Notes under the pieces: generated by a model
Told to the model about the DNA's origin: nothing
The model's input: only the letters and a program-made list of their open reading frames with translations
The model's database searches: none
Translations under genes and position numbers: made by a program
Source: Serratia marcescens subsp. marcescens ATCC 13880
GTDB taxonomy: Bacteria; Pseudomonadota; Gammaproteobacteria; Enterobacterales; Enterobacteriaceae
Length of the DNA: 64,000 nucleotides
Reading direction: 5' to 3'
Assembly: GCF_017299535.1 (NCBI RefSeq)
Contig: NZ_CP071238.1
Span: forward strand, 4,774,001-4,838,000
Part shown: piece after piece, positions 19,675 through 29,783 of the stretch
Layout of the letters: the number at the start of each line of letters is the position of its first letter
Position numbering within the stretch: position 1 is the first letter of the stretch

Positions 19675-21990
19675 ATGAAAAAACTCACCATCGGCTTAAT
19701 CGGTAACCCGAACTCCGGCAAAACCACGCTGTTCAACCAGCTGACCGGCGCACGCCAACGGGTCGGCAACTGGGCGGGCGTGACGGTCGAACGCAAAGAA
19801 GGCCATTTCACCACCCCGCAGTCCGACGTGCGGCTGGTCGATTTGCCCGGCACCTACTCCCTCACCACCATCTCGGAGCAAACCTCGCTCGATGAGCAGA
19901 TCGCCTGCCACTACATTTTGAGCGGCGACGCCGATCTGCTGATCAACGTGGTCGACGCCTCCAACCTGGAGCGCAACCTCTACCTGACGCTGCAATTGCT
20001 GGAGCTGGGCATCCCCTGCATCGTGGCGCTGAACATGCTCGACATCGCCAAAAGCCAGCATATCGATATCGACGTCGCCGCGCTGTCGGCGCGCCTCGGC
20101 TGCCCGGTAGTACCGATGATCTCCACCCGCGCCGACGGCATCGGCGTGCTGAAACAGATGATCGACAATCATCGCATCAACGAACAGCAGGCGCTGGTGA
20201 ACTACCCGCCGTTGCTGCTGAAAGCGGTCGCCACGCTGAGCGACGCCATGCCGCAAACGCTGCCGGCGGTGCAACGCCGCTGGCTGGCATTGCAGATGCT
20301 GGAGGGCGACATCTACAGCCACCGGCTGGCCGGCCCCGCCGTCGCGCTGCTGCCTGCGGCCATTCAGGCGTTGCAACAGCAGCAGCAAGAAGACCCGGCG
20401 CTGGTGATCGCCGACGCGCGCTACCAGTCCATCGCCGCCCTGTGCGACGCGGTCAGCAACTCGCAGCAGGCGATGCCCAACCGCCTGACCGATATGCTGG
20501 ATAAAGTGATCCTCAACCGCTGGCTGGGTGTGCCGATCTTCCTGTTGGTGATGTACCTGATGTTCCTGCTGGCGATCAATATCGGCGGCGCGCTGCAGCC
20601 GATCTTCGATATCGGCTCGGCGGCGATCTTCATTCAGGGCATTCAGTGGCTCGGCTACACCCTGCACTTCCCCGACTGGCTGACCGTATTCCTGGCGCAG
20701 GGCGTCGGCGGCGGCATCAACACCGTGCTGCCGCTGGTGCCGCAGATCGGCATGATGTACCTGTTCCTGTCGTTCCTGGAAGACTCCGGCTACATGGCGC
20801 GCGCAGCGTTCGTGATGGATCGCCTGATGCAGGCGCTCGGGCTGCCGGGCAAATCCTTCGTGCCCCTGATCGTCGGCTTCGGTTGCAACGTGCCGTCCAT
20901 CATGGGCGCCCGTACGCTGGACGCCCAGCGCGAGCGCCTGATCACCATCATGATGGCGCCGTTCATGTCCTGCGGCGCCCGTCTGGCGATCTTCGCGGTG
21001 TTCGCCGCCGCCTTCTTCGGCCAGGACGGCGCTGGGGTGGTGTTCTCGCTGTACATGCTCGGCATCGCGGTGGCGATCCTGACCGGCCTGGTACTCAAAT
21101 ATACCCTCATGCGCGGCGAAGCCTCGCCGTTCGTCATGGAGCTGCCGGTTTACCACGTGCCGCACCTGAAAAGCCTGCTGCTGCAAACCTGGCAGCGATT
21201 GAAAGGCTTCGTGTTGCGCGCCGGTAAGGTGATCGTGGTGGCCAGCATATTCATCGGCGGCCTGAACAGCTTCTCGTTCAGCGGCAAAACGGTCGACAAC
21301 ATCAACGACTCCGCGCTGGCTTCGGTCTCCAAGGTGCTGACGCCGTTGCTGCAGCCGATGGGCGTCCACAGCGATAACTGGCAGGCCACCGTCGGCCTGG
21401 TGACCGGCGCGATGGCGAAAGAAGTGGTGGTCGGCACGCTGAATACGCTGTATACCGCCGAGCACATCAACAAAGAGGCGTTCGACGCCGCCAACTTCAA
21501 CTTGCTCGATGAACTGGGCGGCGCGCTGCAGGAAACCTGGGACGGCCTGAAAAACACCTTCAGCCTGAGCGTGCTCTCCAACCCGATCGAAGCCAGCAAG
21601 GGCGACGGTGAGATGGGCGTCGGTTCGATGGGCGTGATGAGCAGCAAATTCGGCTCCGGCATTTCCGCCTACAGCTACCTGATCTTCGTGTTGCTGTACG
21701 TGCCTTGCGTCTCGGTGATGGGCGCTATCGCCCGTGAGTCAAGCCGCGGCTGGATGACCTTCTCAATCCTGTGGGGGCTGAACGTCGCCTACTCGCTGGC
21801 GACGCTGTTCTATCAGGCGGCCACCTTCAACCAACACCCGCAGTACAGCCTGACGGCGATCCTGGCGGTGGTGCTGGTGAATCTGCTGGTGCTGTTCGGC
21901 CTGCGCCGGGCGCGCAGCCGCGTCACGGTGCGCCTGGGCAACGCCACGCCGGCGGCCTGTTGCCAGAGCGCCAAAGGGAGCTGTCACTGA
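19675..21990 (+). CDS. feoB: FeoB, ferrous iron transporter with GTPase domain
   Basis: 771 residues. The N-terminal G domain carries G1 GNPNSGKTT (about residues 10-18), G3 DLPGTYSL and G4 NMLD, followed by the GDI helical domain. The membrane part (about 280-740) has the two Gate motifs, including GFGCNVPSIMG and the APFMSCGARL repeat with conserved cysteines. It imports Fe(II) under anaerobic or acidic conditions. The ribosome site is weak, suggesting coupling to feoA. The stop overlaps the feoC start by one base. Confidence 0.97.
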   Translation: MKKLTIGLIGNPNSGKTTLFNQLTGARQRVGNWAGVTVERKEGHFTTPQSDVRLVDLPGTYSLTTISEQTSLDEQIACHYILSGDADLLINVVDASNLERNLYLTLQLLELGIPCIVALNMLDIAKSQHIDIDVAALSARLGCPVVPMISTRADGIGVLKQMIDNHRINEQQALVNYPPLLLKAVATLSDAMPQTLPAVQRRWLALQMLEGDIYSHRLAGPAVALLPAAIQALQQQQQEDPALVIADARYQSIAALCDAVSNSQQAMPNRLTDMLDKVILNRWLGVPIFLLVMYLMFLLAINIGGALQPIFDIGSAAIFIQGIQWLGYTLHFPDWLTVFLAQGVGGGINTVLPLVPQIGMMYLFLSFLEDSGYMARAAFVMDRLMQALGLPGKSFVPLIVGFGCNVPSIMGARTLDAQRERLITIMMAPFMSCGARLAIFAVFAAAFFGQDGAGVVFSLYMLGIAVAILTGLVLKYTLMRGEASPFVMELPVYHVPHLKSLLLQTWQRLKGFVLRAGKVIVVASIFIGGLNSFSFSGKTVDNINDSALASVSKVLTPLLQPMGVHSDNWQATVGLVTGAMAKEVVVGTLNTLYTAEHINKEAFDAANFNLLDELGGALQETWDGLKNTFSLSVLSNPIEASKGDGEMGVGSMGVMSSKFGSGISAYSYLIFVLLYVPCVSVMGAIARESSRGWMTFSILWGLNVAYSLATLFYQAATFNQHPQYSLTAILAVVLVNLLVLFGLRRARSRVTVRLGNATPAACCQSAKGSCH

Positions 21991-22229
21991 TGGCCGGGCT
22001 GCTGCAGGTGCGCGATGCGCTGGCGCTGCGCGGCAGCGCCCAGGCGCAGCAGCTCAGCCAATCGCTGGCGACGCCGCTGCCGCTGGTGCAGGCGATGCTG
22101 GATCGTTTGACAGCGATGGGGAAAGTGGAACGTATCGAACAGGATGGCGGCGCCTGTCTGAGCGGCAGTTGCAAAAGCTGCCCGCAGGGCCAGGGATGCA
22201 GCACGGTGTTCTACCGGCTGAAGGCCTGA
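21990..22229 (+). CDS. feoC: FeoC, Fe-S-containing winged-helix regulator/partner of FeoB
   Basis: 79 residues, starting on the last base of the feoB stop (TGATG). A LysR-like winged helix (LLQVRDALALRGSAQAQQLS) is followed by the four-cysteine loop CLSGSCKSCPQGQGC, which binds an iron-sulfur cluster in Klebsiella FeoC. It protects FeoB from FtsH proteolysis in Salmonella and may sense oxygen or iron. All four cysteines are present. Found only in gammaproteobacterial feo operons. Confidence 0.93.
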   Translation: MAGLLQVRDALALRGSAQAQQLSQSLATPLPLVQAMLDRLTAMGKVERIEQDGGACLSGSCKSCPQGQGCSTVFYRLKA

Positions 22230-22234
22230 CGATC

Positions 22235-22258
22235 AGGGGCGCCGCAGCGGCGCCCCTT
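22235..22258 (+). terminator. Hairpin after feoC, probable (weak) terminator
   Basis: A 10-bp perfect stem AGGGGCGCCG/CGGCGCCCCT with a CAG loop, five bases after the feoC stop and 13 before the convergent DUF1471 gene end. Only two T residues follow. The symmetric position suggests it ends transcripts from both sides. Confidence 0.5.
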
Positions 22259-22270
22259 GCCGTTCAAGGC

Positions 22271-22555
22271 TTATTGCTTGTCTTTGTAAACTTCGGCGAT
22301 GGCGCTGAATTTACCGTGTTCGCGGCCCGCCAGGATCACGTAGTATTGACCGCCCTTTTCGTCCGCCAGTTTGGACAGCTCTTCCTTGGCATCCATCGGT
22401 GACGTGGTTTCCGCCGTCGTGGTGACGGTGCCGATCTTCTCGTATTTACCCGGATTCTTATCCAGATCTTCCTTGGTCAGCAGGGTTGCCGCCATGGAGC
22501 CGAAAGACACCGAACCCAGCACTGCCGCTGCAATAATCATCTTCAATGATTTCAT
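22271..22555 (-). CDS. DUF1471 (YdgH/BhsA/McbA-like) small periplasmic stress protein
   Basis: 94 residues: a signal peptide (KSLKMIIAAAVLGSVSFGSMAA) with probable cleavage after AMA-like SMAA, then a domain of about 70 residues with the DUF1471 pattern (KIGTVTTTAETTSPMDAKEE ... KGGQYYVILAGREHGKFSAI then AEVYKD). Enterobacteria have many paralogs (BhsA, McbA, YhcN, YjfN/YjfY), linked to stress, acid or biofilm; the ligand is unknown. I cannot assign which paralog this is. It stands alone, convergent with feoC. E. coli has the transposase-like yhgA here instead. Confidence 0.85.
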   Translation of the reverse strand: MKSLKMIIAAAVLGSVSFGSMAATLLTKEDLDKNPGKYEKIGTVTTTAETTSPMDAKEELSKLADEKGGQYYVILAGREHGKFSAIAEVYKDKQ

Positions 22556-22690
22556 GACACTAACCTCTCAATGGATAATTTATCTGTTATGAAAGCCGTC
22601 CAGGATCCATGCGTAGTACCGCAGGCTGCCGCGACATCCTCAGGCCTCGTTGCTTTCCCTGACGGGGCCTGTTTCCCAGAGACGAAACGC

Positions 22691-22727
22691 CAAAATGAAA
22701 ATCGCCGCACGCGGTCTTTTCATTTTG
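22691..22727. repeat. Long perfect inverted repeat between the DUF1471 gene and bioH
   Basis: The 11-base arms CAAAATGAAAA and TTTTCATTTTG enclose a 15-base loop that itself contains a CCG/CGG mini-stem. It lies about 135 bases upstream of the DUF1471 gene start and 100 beyond the bioH stop, so it could be the bioH 3'-end structure or a protein-binding dyad for the DUF1471 promoter. Confidence 0.6.
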
Positions 22728-22825
22728 CAGCCAACGCATTGACTCACTAAGTATTGAACAGCTTTGTCTTTTATCCACCCGGCGGCGTTTTTTTTCGCGC
22801 TCTATCGTGCGTTTTCCCGCTGCAT

Positions 22826-23596
22826 TCAATGTGCTGCAATAAACGCTTCGATCATCGTCACAAATTCATCGGGATGAGAGATAAACGGCGCATGGGCGGC
22901 TTTGGCCACGATCTGCGACGTGGAGTTCGGCCAGGCGGCGTCGAGCAGCTCGGCGACCTTGCGCGGCACCAGCCCGTCCAGATAGCCGTAGATCCGCAGC
23001 AGCGGCAGATTCAACTCCGCCAGCGGCGCGCGCAGATCGGCGGTGCGCAGGATCTCCAGCCCGCCGTTCAGTACCTCGACGCTCGGCGTCGGTTGGTTGA
23101 GCACCACCGCTTTCAGCTGGCGCGCATCCTGACGCGCGCTCTCGGTGCCCAGCGTCTGCAGCGCCAGAAAACGCTCGACGGTGCGCTGGAAATCCAGGCT
23201 TAGCTGGTGCTGGAAACCGCTCAGCACGTCCGGACGGATCCCCGGCCACGCATCGCGGGCGGCAAAGCACGGCGAAGAGGCCACGGTGATGAGCCCGCTG
23301 ACCCGCTGCGGCTGCATCAGCGCCGCCTGGCTGGCCACCAGTCCGCCGAGCGACCAGCCGAGCCACCAGGCTTGCGGCGGGGCGGCCGCCAGCACGATCT
23401 CCGTCATCTGCTCCAGCGACAGGGCGCCGAACCCCTGGCTGCGGCCGTACCCCGGCAGATCGACCAGGTGCAGGCGAAAATGCGGCGTCAGCCGCGCCTG
23501 AATGCAACGCCACACTTCGGCGTTCAATCCCCAGCCGTGCAGCAGCACAAGATCGCGTTCGCCTTCGCCTATTGTTTGCCAGTACAGCGCTGTCAT
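22826..23596 (-). CDS. bioH: BioH, pimeloyl-[ACP] methyl ester carboxylesterase
   Basis: 256 residues (E. coli 256). The alpha/beta hydrolase triad is intact at family positions: Ser82 in GWSLGG, Asp207 in GYLDGLV and His235 in AAHAPF. The oxyanion region is HGWGLN. BioH removes the methyl group from pimeloyl-ACP methyl ester, ending fatty-acid-like elongation so that biotin ring assembly can start. As in E. coli it is divergent from gntX and separate from the main bio operon. Confidence 0.97.
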   Translation of the reverse strand: MTALYWQTIGEGERDLVLLHGWGLNAEVWRCIQARLTPHFRLHLVDLPGYGRSQGFGALSLEQMTEIVLAAAPPQAWWLGWSLGGLVASQAALMQPQRVSGLITVASSPCFAARDAWPGIRPDVLSGFQHQLSLDFQRTVERFLALQTLGTESARQDARQLKAVVLNQPTPSVEVLNGGLEILRTADLRAPLAELNLPLLRIYGYLDGLVPRKVAELLDAAWPNSTSQIVAKAAHAPFISHPDEFVTMIEAFIAAH

Positions 23597-23636
23597 TGGT
23601 TATTGTCCTTTCATGCTTACCCGTCTCGGAGACGCT

Positions 23637-24320
23637 ATGCTATCAATCCGCAGCCGCTGTTGGCTATGCCGACAACCGTTGAGCCTGATGCGTCATGGCA
23701 TCTGCAGTTGCTGCCTGCGCCATCTGCCGGCCCACCCGCCGTGTTGCCCGCGCTGCGGATTGCCCGCCGGGAAGGCGCGAACGCCCTGCGGCCGCTGCCT
23801 GCAACGGCCGCCGCCCTGGCAACGGCTGGTGTTCGTCGGCGACTACGCTGCGCCCCTCAGCCAACTGGTAAAAAGGTTCAAGTTCCACCGCGCGCCCGAG
23901 CTGGCGCCGACGCTGGCGCGCCTGATGCTGTTGCGGTGGCAGCAGGCGCGCAGAGAGCAGTATCTGAACAGACCCGACCTGATTTTAGCGGTACCCTTGC
24001 ATGCATCACGCTGCTGGCGCCGTGGCTATAACCAGAGCGATCTGCTGGCGCGGCCGCTGGCGCGCTGGCTGGGCTGCGCCTATCAGCCCGCCGCCTTGCG
24101 CCGGGTGCGCAAAACCGCCCTGCAACAGCGGCTGAGCGCCTCTGCCCGCAGACGCAATCTGCAGCACGCGTTCGCCTGTAGCGTGCCGGTCGCCGGCCGG
24201 CATATCGCCTTGGTGGATGACGTGGTGACCACCGGCAGCACCGTCGCGGCGATCGCGGCGCTGCTGCGGCGGCAAGGCGCCGCCTCGGTGCAGATATGGT
24301 GCGTTTGCCGCACGTTGTAG
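23637..24320 (+). CDS. gntX: GntX/ComF-family phosphoribosyltransferase-like protein
   Basis: 227 residues from ATG 23637, the E. coli GntX length. Four CxxC-type pairs near the N-terminus (CWLC, CSCC, CPRC, CGRC) suggest a zinc-binding module; the C-terminal type I PRTase fold has LVDDVVTTGSTV for PRPP binding. ComF relatives are needed for DNA uptake in competent bacteria, and E. coli GntX (YhgH) is needed to use DNA as food. The gluconate-related name is historical. Upstream of nfuA by 58 bases. Confidence 0.94.
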   Translation: MLSIRSRCWLCRQPLSLMRHGICSCCLRHLPAHPPCCPRCGLPAGKARTPCGRCLQRPPPWQRLVFVGDYAAPLSQLVKRFKFHRAPELAPTLARLMLLRWQQARREQYLNRPDLILAVPLHASRCWRRGYNQSDLLARPLARWLGCAYQPAALRRVRKTALQQRLSASARRRNLQHAFACSVPVAGRHIALVDDVVTTGSTVAAIAALLRRQGAASVQIWCVCRTL

Positions 24321-24378
24321 TGCCACGGCAATGGGCGTATTATAACCGACTATAGAAGTCAACTATTGAGCTAATGCT

Positions 24379-24954
24379 ATGATCCGTATAACAGATGCTG
24401 CACAGGAACACTTTGCCAAACTGCTGGCAAATCAAGAAGAAGGCACCCAAATCCGCGTATTCGTGATCAACCCGGGCACGCCGACGGCCGAATGCGGTGT
24501 CTCTTATTGCCCGCCGGACGCGGTAGAAGCGACGGATACCGAACTGAAGTTCGACAAACTGTCCGCCTATGTCGATGAGCTGAGCGCGCCGTATCTGGAA
24601 GACGCCGAAATCGACTTCGTGACCGACCAGCTGGGTTCTCAGCTGACGCTGAAGGCGCCGAACGCCAAGATGCGCAAGGTCGATGACGACGCGCCGCTGA
24701 TGGAGCGCGTGGAGTACGTGCTGCAGTCGCAGATCAACCCACAGCTGGCGGGCCACGGCGGCCGCGTAACGCTGATGGAGATCACCGACGACAACATGGC
24801 TATTCTGCAGTTCGGCGGCGGTTGCAACGGCTGTTCGATGGTCGACGTCACGCTGAAAGAAGGCATCGAGAAAGAGCTGCTGCAGAAATTCCCGGAGCTG
24901 AAGGGCGTGCGTGATTTGACCGAGCACCAGCGCGGCGAGCACTCCTACTACTGA
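24379..24954 (+). CDS. nfuA: NfuA, Fe-S cluster carrier
   Basis: 191 residues, identical in length to E. coli NfuA. An N-terminal degenerate A-type domain is followed by a Nfu domain with Cys149 and Cys152 in GGGCNGCSM, which binds a 4Fe-4S cluster at the dimer interface. NfuA delivers clusters to aconitase, lipoyl synthase and others during iron limitation or oxidative stress. In E. coli gntT follows nfuA; here an ERIC element and then malQ follow. Confidence 0.97.
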   Translation: MIRITDAAQEHFAKLLANQEEGTQIRVFVINPGTPTAECGVSYCPPDAVEATDTELKFDKLSAYVDELSAPYLEDAEIDFVTDQLGSQLTLKAPNAKMRKVDDDAPLMERVEYVLQSQINPQLAGHGGRVTLMEITDDNMAILQFGGGCNGCSMVDVTLKEGIEKELLQKFPELKGVRDLTEHQRGEHSYY

Positions 24955-25078
24955 TACCCTTCTTACTTGAAGTTGCAGCGTTGTTGGCCGCATGCGCGCA
25001 CCCCAGTCACTTACTTAAGTAAGCTCCTGGGGATTTACGCACTTGCCGCCTAGCTGCAACTCCAATTAATTCGGGTAT
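24954..25078. repeat. ERIC element (standard length) after nfuA
   Basis: About 125 bases bounded by ATACCC and GGGTAT, with the ERIC core at 25001-25032 (CCCCAGTCACTTACTTAAG continuing into TAAGCTCCTGGGG). The core matches, from memory, the sequences used as ERIC1R and ERIC2 typing primers. It begins on the last base of the nfuA stop. As RNA it folds into a long imperfect hairpin and could influence nfuA or malQ mRNA ends. Confidence 0.9.
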
Positions 25079-25138
25079 CCGTCATTTGGATGGGACTAAA
25101 GTTCTCGTCCTTTGACCTAATACAACGACACCTCATCG

Positions 25139-27229
25139 TCACCCCACCGACACCTTGCGTCGGCGCTTGTCCAAATCCTTCAGCAGCCGGTTTATCCGCG
25201 GGTCGGCGAACATCTCCTCCAGCGTCCGGGTCAGCTTGCGCCGCCAGTTAGGGTACTGATCGCTGGTGCCGGGAATGTTAACCGGATCCGCCATATCCAG
25301 CCAGTCTTCCGGCTGCAGGCCGAGCAAGGCGCTGGCGCTGTCGGCGACATAACGCTGCAGGCCGCGGTTGAGCAGCGGGCTCATGCCGAGCAGCGCCGCC
25401 TTCTTGCCCACCTTCTGCGGCACGCAGCCATAGCGATGCAATCCGTCCAGCAATCCCTGCTTGGCGCGTTCCCGATCGGCGAACAGCGCCCGCAGGATTT
25501 CCGCGTCCGGGTAAAGACCCAGCCGGTTGCCGAGCGTCAGGTCGTCGCTTTGCCAGTAGCCGCGCAGCGTCGGCAGATCGTGGGTGGTGATGGTCGCCAT
25601 CGCCTGCACCGGATAGGCCTGCGGCGCGCGGAAATGGTGTTCGCCGTCGCTTTCGAAATAGAGCACTTTGTAGGAATAGACGCCGCTGTCGCGCAGCTTG
25701 CCGACGATTTCCACCGGCACCGTGCCGAGATCCTCACCGATCACCATGCAGCGGTGGCGCTGGCTTTCCAGCGCCAGTACCGCCAGCAGATCGTCCACCG
25801 GGTATTTGACGTAGGCGCCGCGATCGGCGGTTTCGCCATACGGGATCCACCACAGCCGCAACAGCGCCATGACGTGATCGATGCGCAGCGCGCCGCAGCT
25901 GGTCATGTTGGCGCGCAAAAGATCGATGAACGGCTGATACCCGCGCGCCGCCATCACGTGCGGATCCATCGGCGGCAGGCCCCAGTTTTGCCCCAGCGGC
26001 CCCAGAATATCCGGCGGCGCCCCGACCGACGCTTTCAGGCAGTACAGCTCACGGTCACACCAGGTTTCCGCCCCGCCTTCCGCCACCCCGACCGCCAGAT
26101 CGCGATACAGGCCAATCGGCATCCGCTGCTGTTGACTCTGGTCAAAACACTGCGCGAACTGCGTGCCCGCCAGCCATTGCAGCCACAGGTAGAAGCGAAC
26201 CGCGTCCTGATGTTCAGCGCAGAACTGCCGCACCGCGTCGCTCTGCCCCTGCCGATAACGTTCGGGCCAGGCCGGCCAGCCCCACTGGCTGGCGTCTTTG
26301 GCCGCCAGATGGGCGTGCAGCGCATCAAACGCCGCCTGCTGATACAGGCTGTCGCCGCCCTCAGCCACAAACAGCTCGAACGCCTGACGCTGCGCGTCGT
26401 TCGGCTGGCGCGCCTGAAACAGCGGGAACGCCAGCTTCAGCGCCGCCAGCTTCAGCTGCATCACGGCGGTGTAATCCACCCACTCCGCGGCGCGCGCCCT
26501 GGCCAGCTGCTTCTGCGTCGCCGGCTTCTGCCACCAGCGCTGCGCCGCGTCGCTGCGCTGGAAATCCTCCACCGCGTTGACGTCGATATACGCCAGATTC
26601 AGCCAGCGGCGCGACGAGGGGCTGTAGGGGCTGGCGCTCTCCGGGTTGGCCGGATACAGCGCATGGATCGGATTGAGGCCGACGAAGGCGCCGCCGCGTT
26701 CCCCCACCTGCTCCACCATCAGGCGCAGATCGCCGAAATCGCCGATGCCCCAGTTGCGATCGGAACGCAGCGTATACAGCTGAACGCAGGCGCCCCACAG
26801 TTTCTTGCCGGTCAGCAAGGCGTCCGGCTCGAAGCAGCGCCTCGGCGCGACGATCACGCGGCATGACCACTGCCGCACGCCCTGGCTCAGCGTCAATTGA
26901 TGGTAGCCCGCCGGCAGATCGCCGGGCAACGTCAGGGTCTTGCGCGCGCCGACGCGCCCCTGCAGGCATTCGCCGTCTTCACGCTGCAGCGCCCACAGGT
27001 ACTCGCCTTCACCCGCCGGGGTCAACGCCAGCGGCGCGCCCTGATAGAACACCTTGACCGCCGGTAACGGCGACGCCGCGCCTTCCTGCGCGGCATCGGC
27101 CCGATTCATGGCCGCCAACAGCTTGCGCTTGGTCTCCGGTTCAATCGCCTGCCGCTTGCCGTGGGCATTGATGAAATCGGCAGCGATCCCCGCCTGCGCT
27201 GCCGCCTGATCGATACGCTTGCGATCCAT
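25139..27229 (-). CDS. malQ: MalQ, 4-alpha-glucanotransferase (amylomaltase)
   Basis: 696 residues (E. coli 694), GH77. Recognisable parts are GIGDFGDLRLMVEQVGERGG, LRIDHVMALLRLWWIPYG with the catalytic Asp of the RIDH segment, the acid Glu in VIGEDLGTVP, and the TTHDLPTLRGYW region. It disproportionates maltodextrins, transferring glucosyl units and releasing glucose. It lies nine bases after malP on the same strand, so malPQ is one operon. The C-terminus is basic (KRRRKVSVG). Confidence 0.97.
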   Translation of the reverse strand: MDRKRIDQAAAQAGIAADFINAHGKRQAIEPETKRKLLAAMNRADAAQEGAASPLPAVKVFYQGAPLALTPAGEGEYLWALQREDGECLQGRVGARKTLTLPGDLPAGYHQLTLSQGVRQWSCRVIVAPRRCFEPDALLTGKKLWGACVQLYTLRSDRNWGIGDFGDLRLMVEQVGERGGAFVGLNPIHALYPANPESASPYSPSSRRWLNLAYIDVNAVEDFQRSDAAQRWWQKPATQKQLARARAAEWVDYTAVMQLKLAALKLAFPLFQARQPNDAQRQAFELFVAEGGDSLYQQAAFDALHAHLAAKDASQWGWPAWPERYRQGQSDAVRQFCAEHQDAVRFYLWLQWLAGTQFAQCFDQSQQQRMPIGLYRDLAVGVAEGGAETWCDRELYCLKASVGAPPDILGPLGQNWGLPPMDPHVMAARGYQPFIDLLRANMTSCGALRIDHVMALLRLWWIPYGETADRGAYVKYPVDDLLAVLALESQRHRCMVIGEDLGTVPVEIVGKLRDSGVYSYKVLYFESDGEHHFRAPQAYPVQAMATITTHDLPTLRGYWQSDDLTLGNRLGLYPDAEILRALFADRERAKQGLLDGLHRYGCVPQKVGKKAALLGMSPLLNRGLQRYVADSASALLGLQPEDWLDMADPVNIPGTSDQYPNWRRKLTRTLEEMFADPRINRLLKDLDKRRRKVSVG

Positions 27230-27238
27230 TCGCTCTCC

Positions 27239-29644
27239 TTAACGTTTGGCTTGCCAGATGCGCTGCTGATAATCGCGGATCGAGCGATCCGAGCTGAACA
27301 TGCCGACGCGCGCGGTGTTAAGGATAGCCCGCCGCGTCCACTCGTCCCGATCGCGATACAGTTCATCGACCCGGCGCTGCGCCTGGCAGTACGAGGCAAA
27401 GTCCGCCAGCACCAGGTAGGGATCGCCGCCTTCCAGCAGGCTGTGCAGCATCATGTCGAACGCGTGCTTGTCGCCGTGGCTGAAGGCGCCGCTCGCCAGC
27501 TCGTCCAGAATCGCCTTCAGGTGCTTGTCTTTCTTGCGGTAGCTGAGCGGATCGTAACCCTTCGCCACTATCGCCTTCACCTGCTCCACGGTATTGCCGA
27601 AGATAAAGATATTGTCTTCGCCCACCTGCTCGGCGATTTCGACGTTGGCGCCGTCCAGCGTGCCGACCGTCAGCGCGCCGTTCAACGCCAGCTTCATGTT
27701 GCCGGTGCCGGAGGCCTCTTTGCCGGCGGTGGAGATCTGTTCGGAGATATCCGCCGCCGGGATCATCAGTTCGGCCACCGAGACGCGGTAGTCAGGGATG
27801 AACGCCACTTTCAGGCGATCTTTCACCAACGGATCGTTGTTGATCTTCTCGGCCGCCTGATTGATGGCGTAGATGATGTTCTTCGCCAGGTAGTAGCCCG
27901 GCGCCGCCTTGGCGCCGAACAGGAAGACGCGCGGCACGATGTCCAGGTTGGGGTTGTCGCGCAGCTGGCGATACAGCGACAGGATGTGCAGCAGGTTCAG
28001 GTGCTGACGTTTGTATTCATGCAGGCGTTTGATCTGCACGTCGAAGATCGCGTCCGGGTCGAGCTTCAACCCCATCACGCCGTGCACGTAATGGGCCAGC
28101 GCCACCTTGTTGTCGCGTTTGATCTGCTGATAACGCTGGCGGAACGCCGCGTCGTCGGCGAATTTTTCCAGCCCGCGCAGCGCGTCGAGATCGCTCGCCC
28201 ACTCCACCTTCAGCGTCTCGTCGATCAGGCCCGACAGCGCCGGGTTGCACTGTTTCAGCCAGCGGCGCGGCGTGATGCCGTTGGTGACGTTATGGAATTT
28301 GTTCGGCCACAGCTGGTGATATTCCGGGAACAGATCTTTCACCACCAGATCCGAGTGCAGCTGCGCTACGCCGTTGACCGCAAAGCCGCTGACCACGCAC
28401 AGGTTGGCCATGCGCACCTGCTTGTTGTGGTGCACCGCCAGTTTGGCCCACACCGCCTCGTCGCCCGGCCAATGCTTATCCACCAATTTTTTAAACCTGG
28501 CGTTGATTTGTTTGATGATGGAGAAATGGCGCGGCAGCAGGCTGCGCACCAATTTTTCATCCCAGCATTCCAGCGCTTCCGGCATCAGGGTGTGGTTGGT
28601 ATAGGCGAAGGTGTTGCTGGTGATCGCCCAGGCCGCCTCCCACTCCAACTGGTGTTCGTCCAGCAGAATGCGCAGCATTTCCGGAATGGCGATGGTCGGG
28701 TGGGTGTCGTTCAGCTGGATCACTTCGTACTTCGGCAGCTCTTCAATCTTGCGGCCGGCCTGATGGTGCTTGCGCAAAATGTCCGCCACCGAGCAGGCGC
28801 ACTGGAAATACTGCTGCATCAGGCGCAGGCGCTTGCCGGCCTGATGGTTATCGTTCGGGTAGAGCACCTTGGTCAGCTTGTCGGCTTCTACGCCCTGCTT
28901 CTCCGCCTGCAGGAATTTGCCGTCGTTGAAATCGCTCAGGTTGAACGGATGCTGATGGGTCGCCTGCCACAGGCGCAGCGGCTGCGCCACGCCGTTGCGA
29001 TACCCCAGCACCGGCAGATCCCAGGCTTCGCCGCGCAGGGTGAAGGCGGGGCGCCACAGTTCGCGGCCGTCGGCCTGCTTTTCCAGCTTGCCGCCGATGC
29101 CCACGTCCACCGCCAGCGCGGCGTTGTGGCGGAACCACGGGTAGCTCTCGCGCTGCCAGTTATCCGGCGCCTCTTGCTGTTGCCCTTCGCGGAACGACTG
29201 GCGGAACAGCCCGTACTGGTAATTCAGCCCATAGCCGGTGGCCGGTTGTTCCACCGTCGCCATCGAGTCGAGGAAACAGGCCGCCAGCCGCCCCAACCCG
29301 CCGTTGCCCAGCGCCGGATCGGTTTCCTGCTCCAGCAGATCCGCCAGCTTGACGTTCTGCTCGGCCAGCGCCTGCTCGACGGTGTCGTACCAGCCCAGGT
29401 TGATCAGGTTGTTCGCCGTCAGCCGGCCGATCAGAAACTCCATCGAGATGTAGTTCACGTGGCGCAGCGGTTTGGCGCTTTTGCGCGGCGCCGGCTGCGC
29501 GGCCAACTGCTCGGCCAGCGCCGCACTGACGGCTTCCCACCATTGATGTTGCGTCATCTGCTGTGCGGAACTGAGGCCGAACCGTTGCCACTGACGGGCG
29601 AGCGCCGCCAGAAAAGCATCCTTCTTGAGCGTAGGCTGTGACAT
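27239..29644 (-). CDS. malP: MalP, maltodextrin phosphorylase
   Basis: 801 residues (E. coli 797), GT35. The pyridoxal-phosphate lysine is in [15 protein letters not shown]; the N-terminal [12 protein letters not shown] and the PDYRVSVAE segments are family signatures. It phosphorolyses linear maltodextrins to glucose-1-phosphate, working with MalQ. It lacks the extended N-terminal regulatory part of eukaryotic enzymes. The gene is divergent from malT; MalT boxes lie about 70-100 bases upstream. A paralog, glgP, is at 36.9-39.3 kb. Confidence 0.97.
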   Translation of the reverse strand: MSQPTLKKDAFLAALARQWQRFGLSSAQQMTQHQWWEAVSAALAEQLAAQPAPRKSAKPLRHVNYISMEFLIGRLTANNLINLGWYDTVEQALAEQNVKLADLLEQETDPALGNGGLGRLAACFLDSMATVEQPATGYGLNYQYGLFRQSFREGQQQEAPDNWQRESYPWFRHNAALAVDVGIGGKLEKQADGRELWRPAFTLRGEAWDLPVLGYRNGVAQPLRLWQATHQHPFNLSDFNDGKFLQAEKQGVEADKLTKVLYPNDNHQAGKRLRLMQQYFQCACSVADILRKHHQAGRKIEELPKYEVIQLNDTHPTIAIPEMLRILLDEHQLEWEAAWAITSNTFAYTNHTLMPEALECWDEKLVRSLLPRHFSIIKQINARFKKLVDKHWPGDEAVWAKLAVHHNKQVRMANLCVVSGFAVNGVAQLHSDLVVKDLFPEYHQLWPNKFHNVTNGITPRRWLKQCNPALSGLIDETLKVEWASDLDALRGLEKFADDAAFRQRYQQIKRDNKVALAHYVHGVMGLKLDPDAIFDVQIKRLHEYKRQHLNLLHILSLYRQLRDNPNLDIVPRVFLFGAKAAPGYYLAKNIIYAINQAAEKINNDPLVKDRLKVAFIPDYRVSVAELMIPAADISEQISTAGKEASGTGNMKLALNGALTVGTLDGANVEIAEQVGEDNIFIFGNTVEQVKAIVAKGYDPLSYRKKDKHLKAILDELASGAFSHGDKHAFDMMLHSLLEGGDPYLVLADFASYCQAQRRVDELYRDRDEWTRRAILNTARVGMFSSDRSIRDYQQRIWQAKR

Positions 29645-29724
29645 AAGGAAAACTCTCTATCCAGTAAGTGGGTCAAATTGCCGCTATCGTGCCGGTGAGA
29701 AAGCCTGACGGCATCATCCCGCCT

Positions 29725-29745
29725 GGGGATTAGCTGGGGAGGAGG
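29725..29745 (+). promoter_or_regulatory. MalT boxes of the malPQ promoter
   Basis: GGGGAGGAGG at 29736-29745 is an exact match to the MalT box consensus GGGGA(T/G)GAGG. A weaker GGGGATTAG copy starts at 29725, 11 bases earlier, and an opposite-strand GGGATGATG lies at about 29712-29720. Spacing of about one helical turn is typical for MalT oligomers. The boxes lie 80-100 bases upstream of malP. Confidence 0.7.
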
Positions 29746-29761
29746 ATTGGGGCGTAGCTGG

Positions 29762-29783
29762 AATTGTGATCTCAGGCACTGTT
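29762..29783. promoter_or_regulatory. Possible CRP site in the malP-malT region
   Basis: AATTGTGATCTCAGGCACTGTT has a perfect TGTGA left half and a degraded right half (GCACT against TCACA) at the correct spacing. malT and other mal promoters depend on cAMP-CRP in E. coli. Whether this site serves malPQ or malT is unclear. Confidence 0.4.

Noticed and set aside
27161..29641. 826-codon plus-strand open frame across malP
   Set aside because: Shadow of malP on the opposite strand; long antisense frames are common in GC-rich DNA. The malP motifs prove the other strand.
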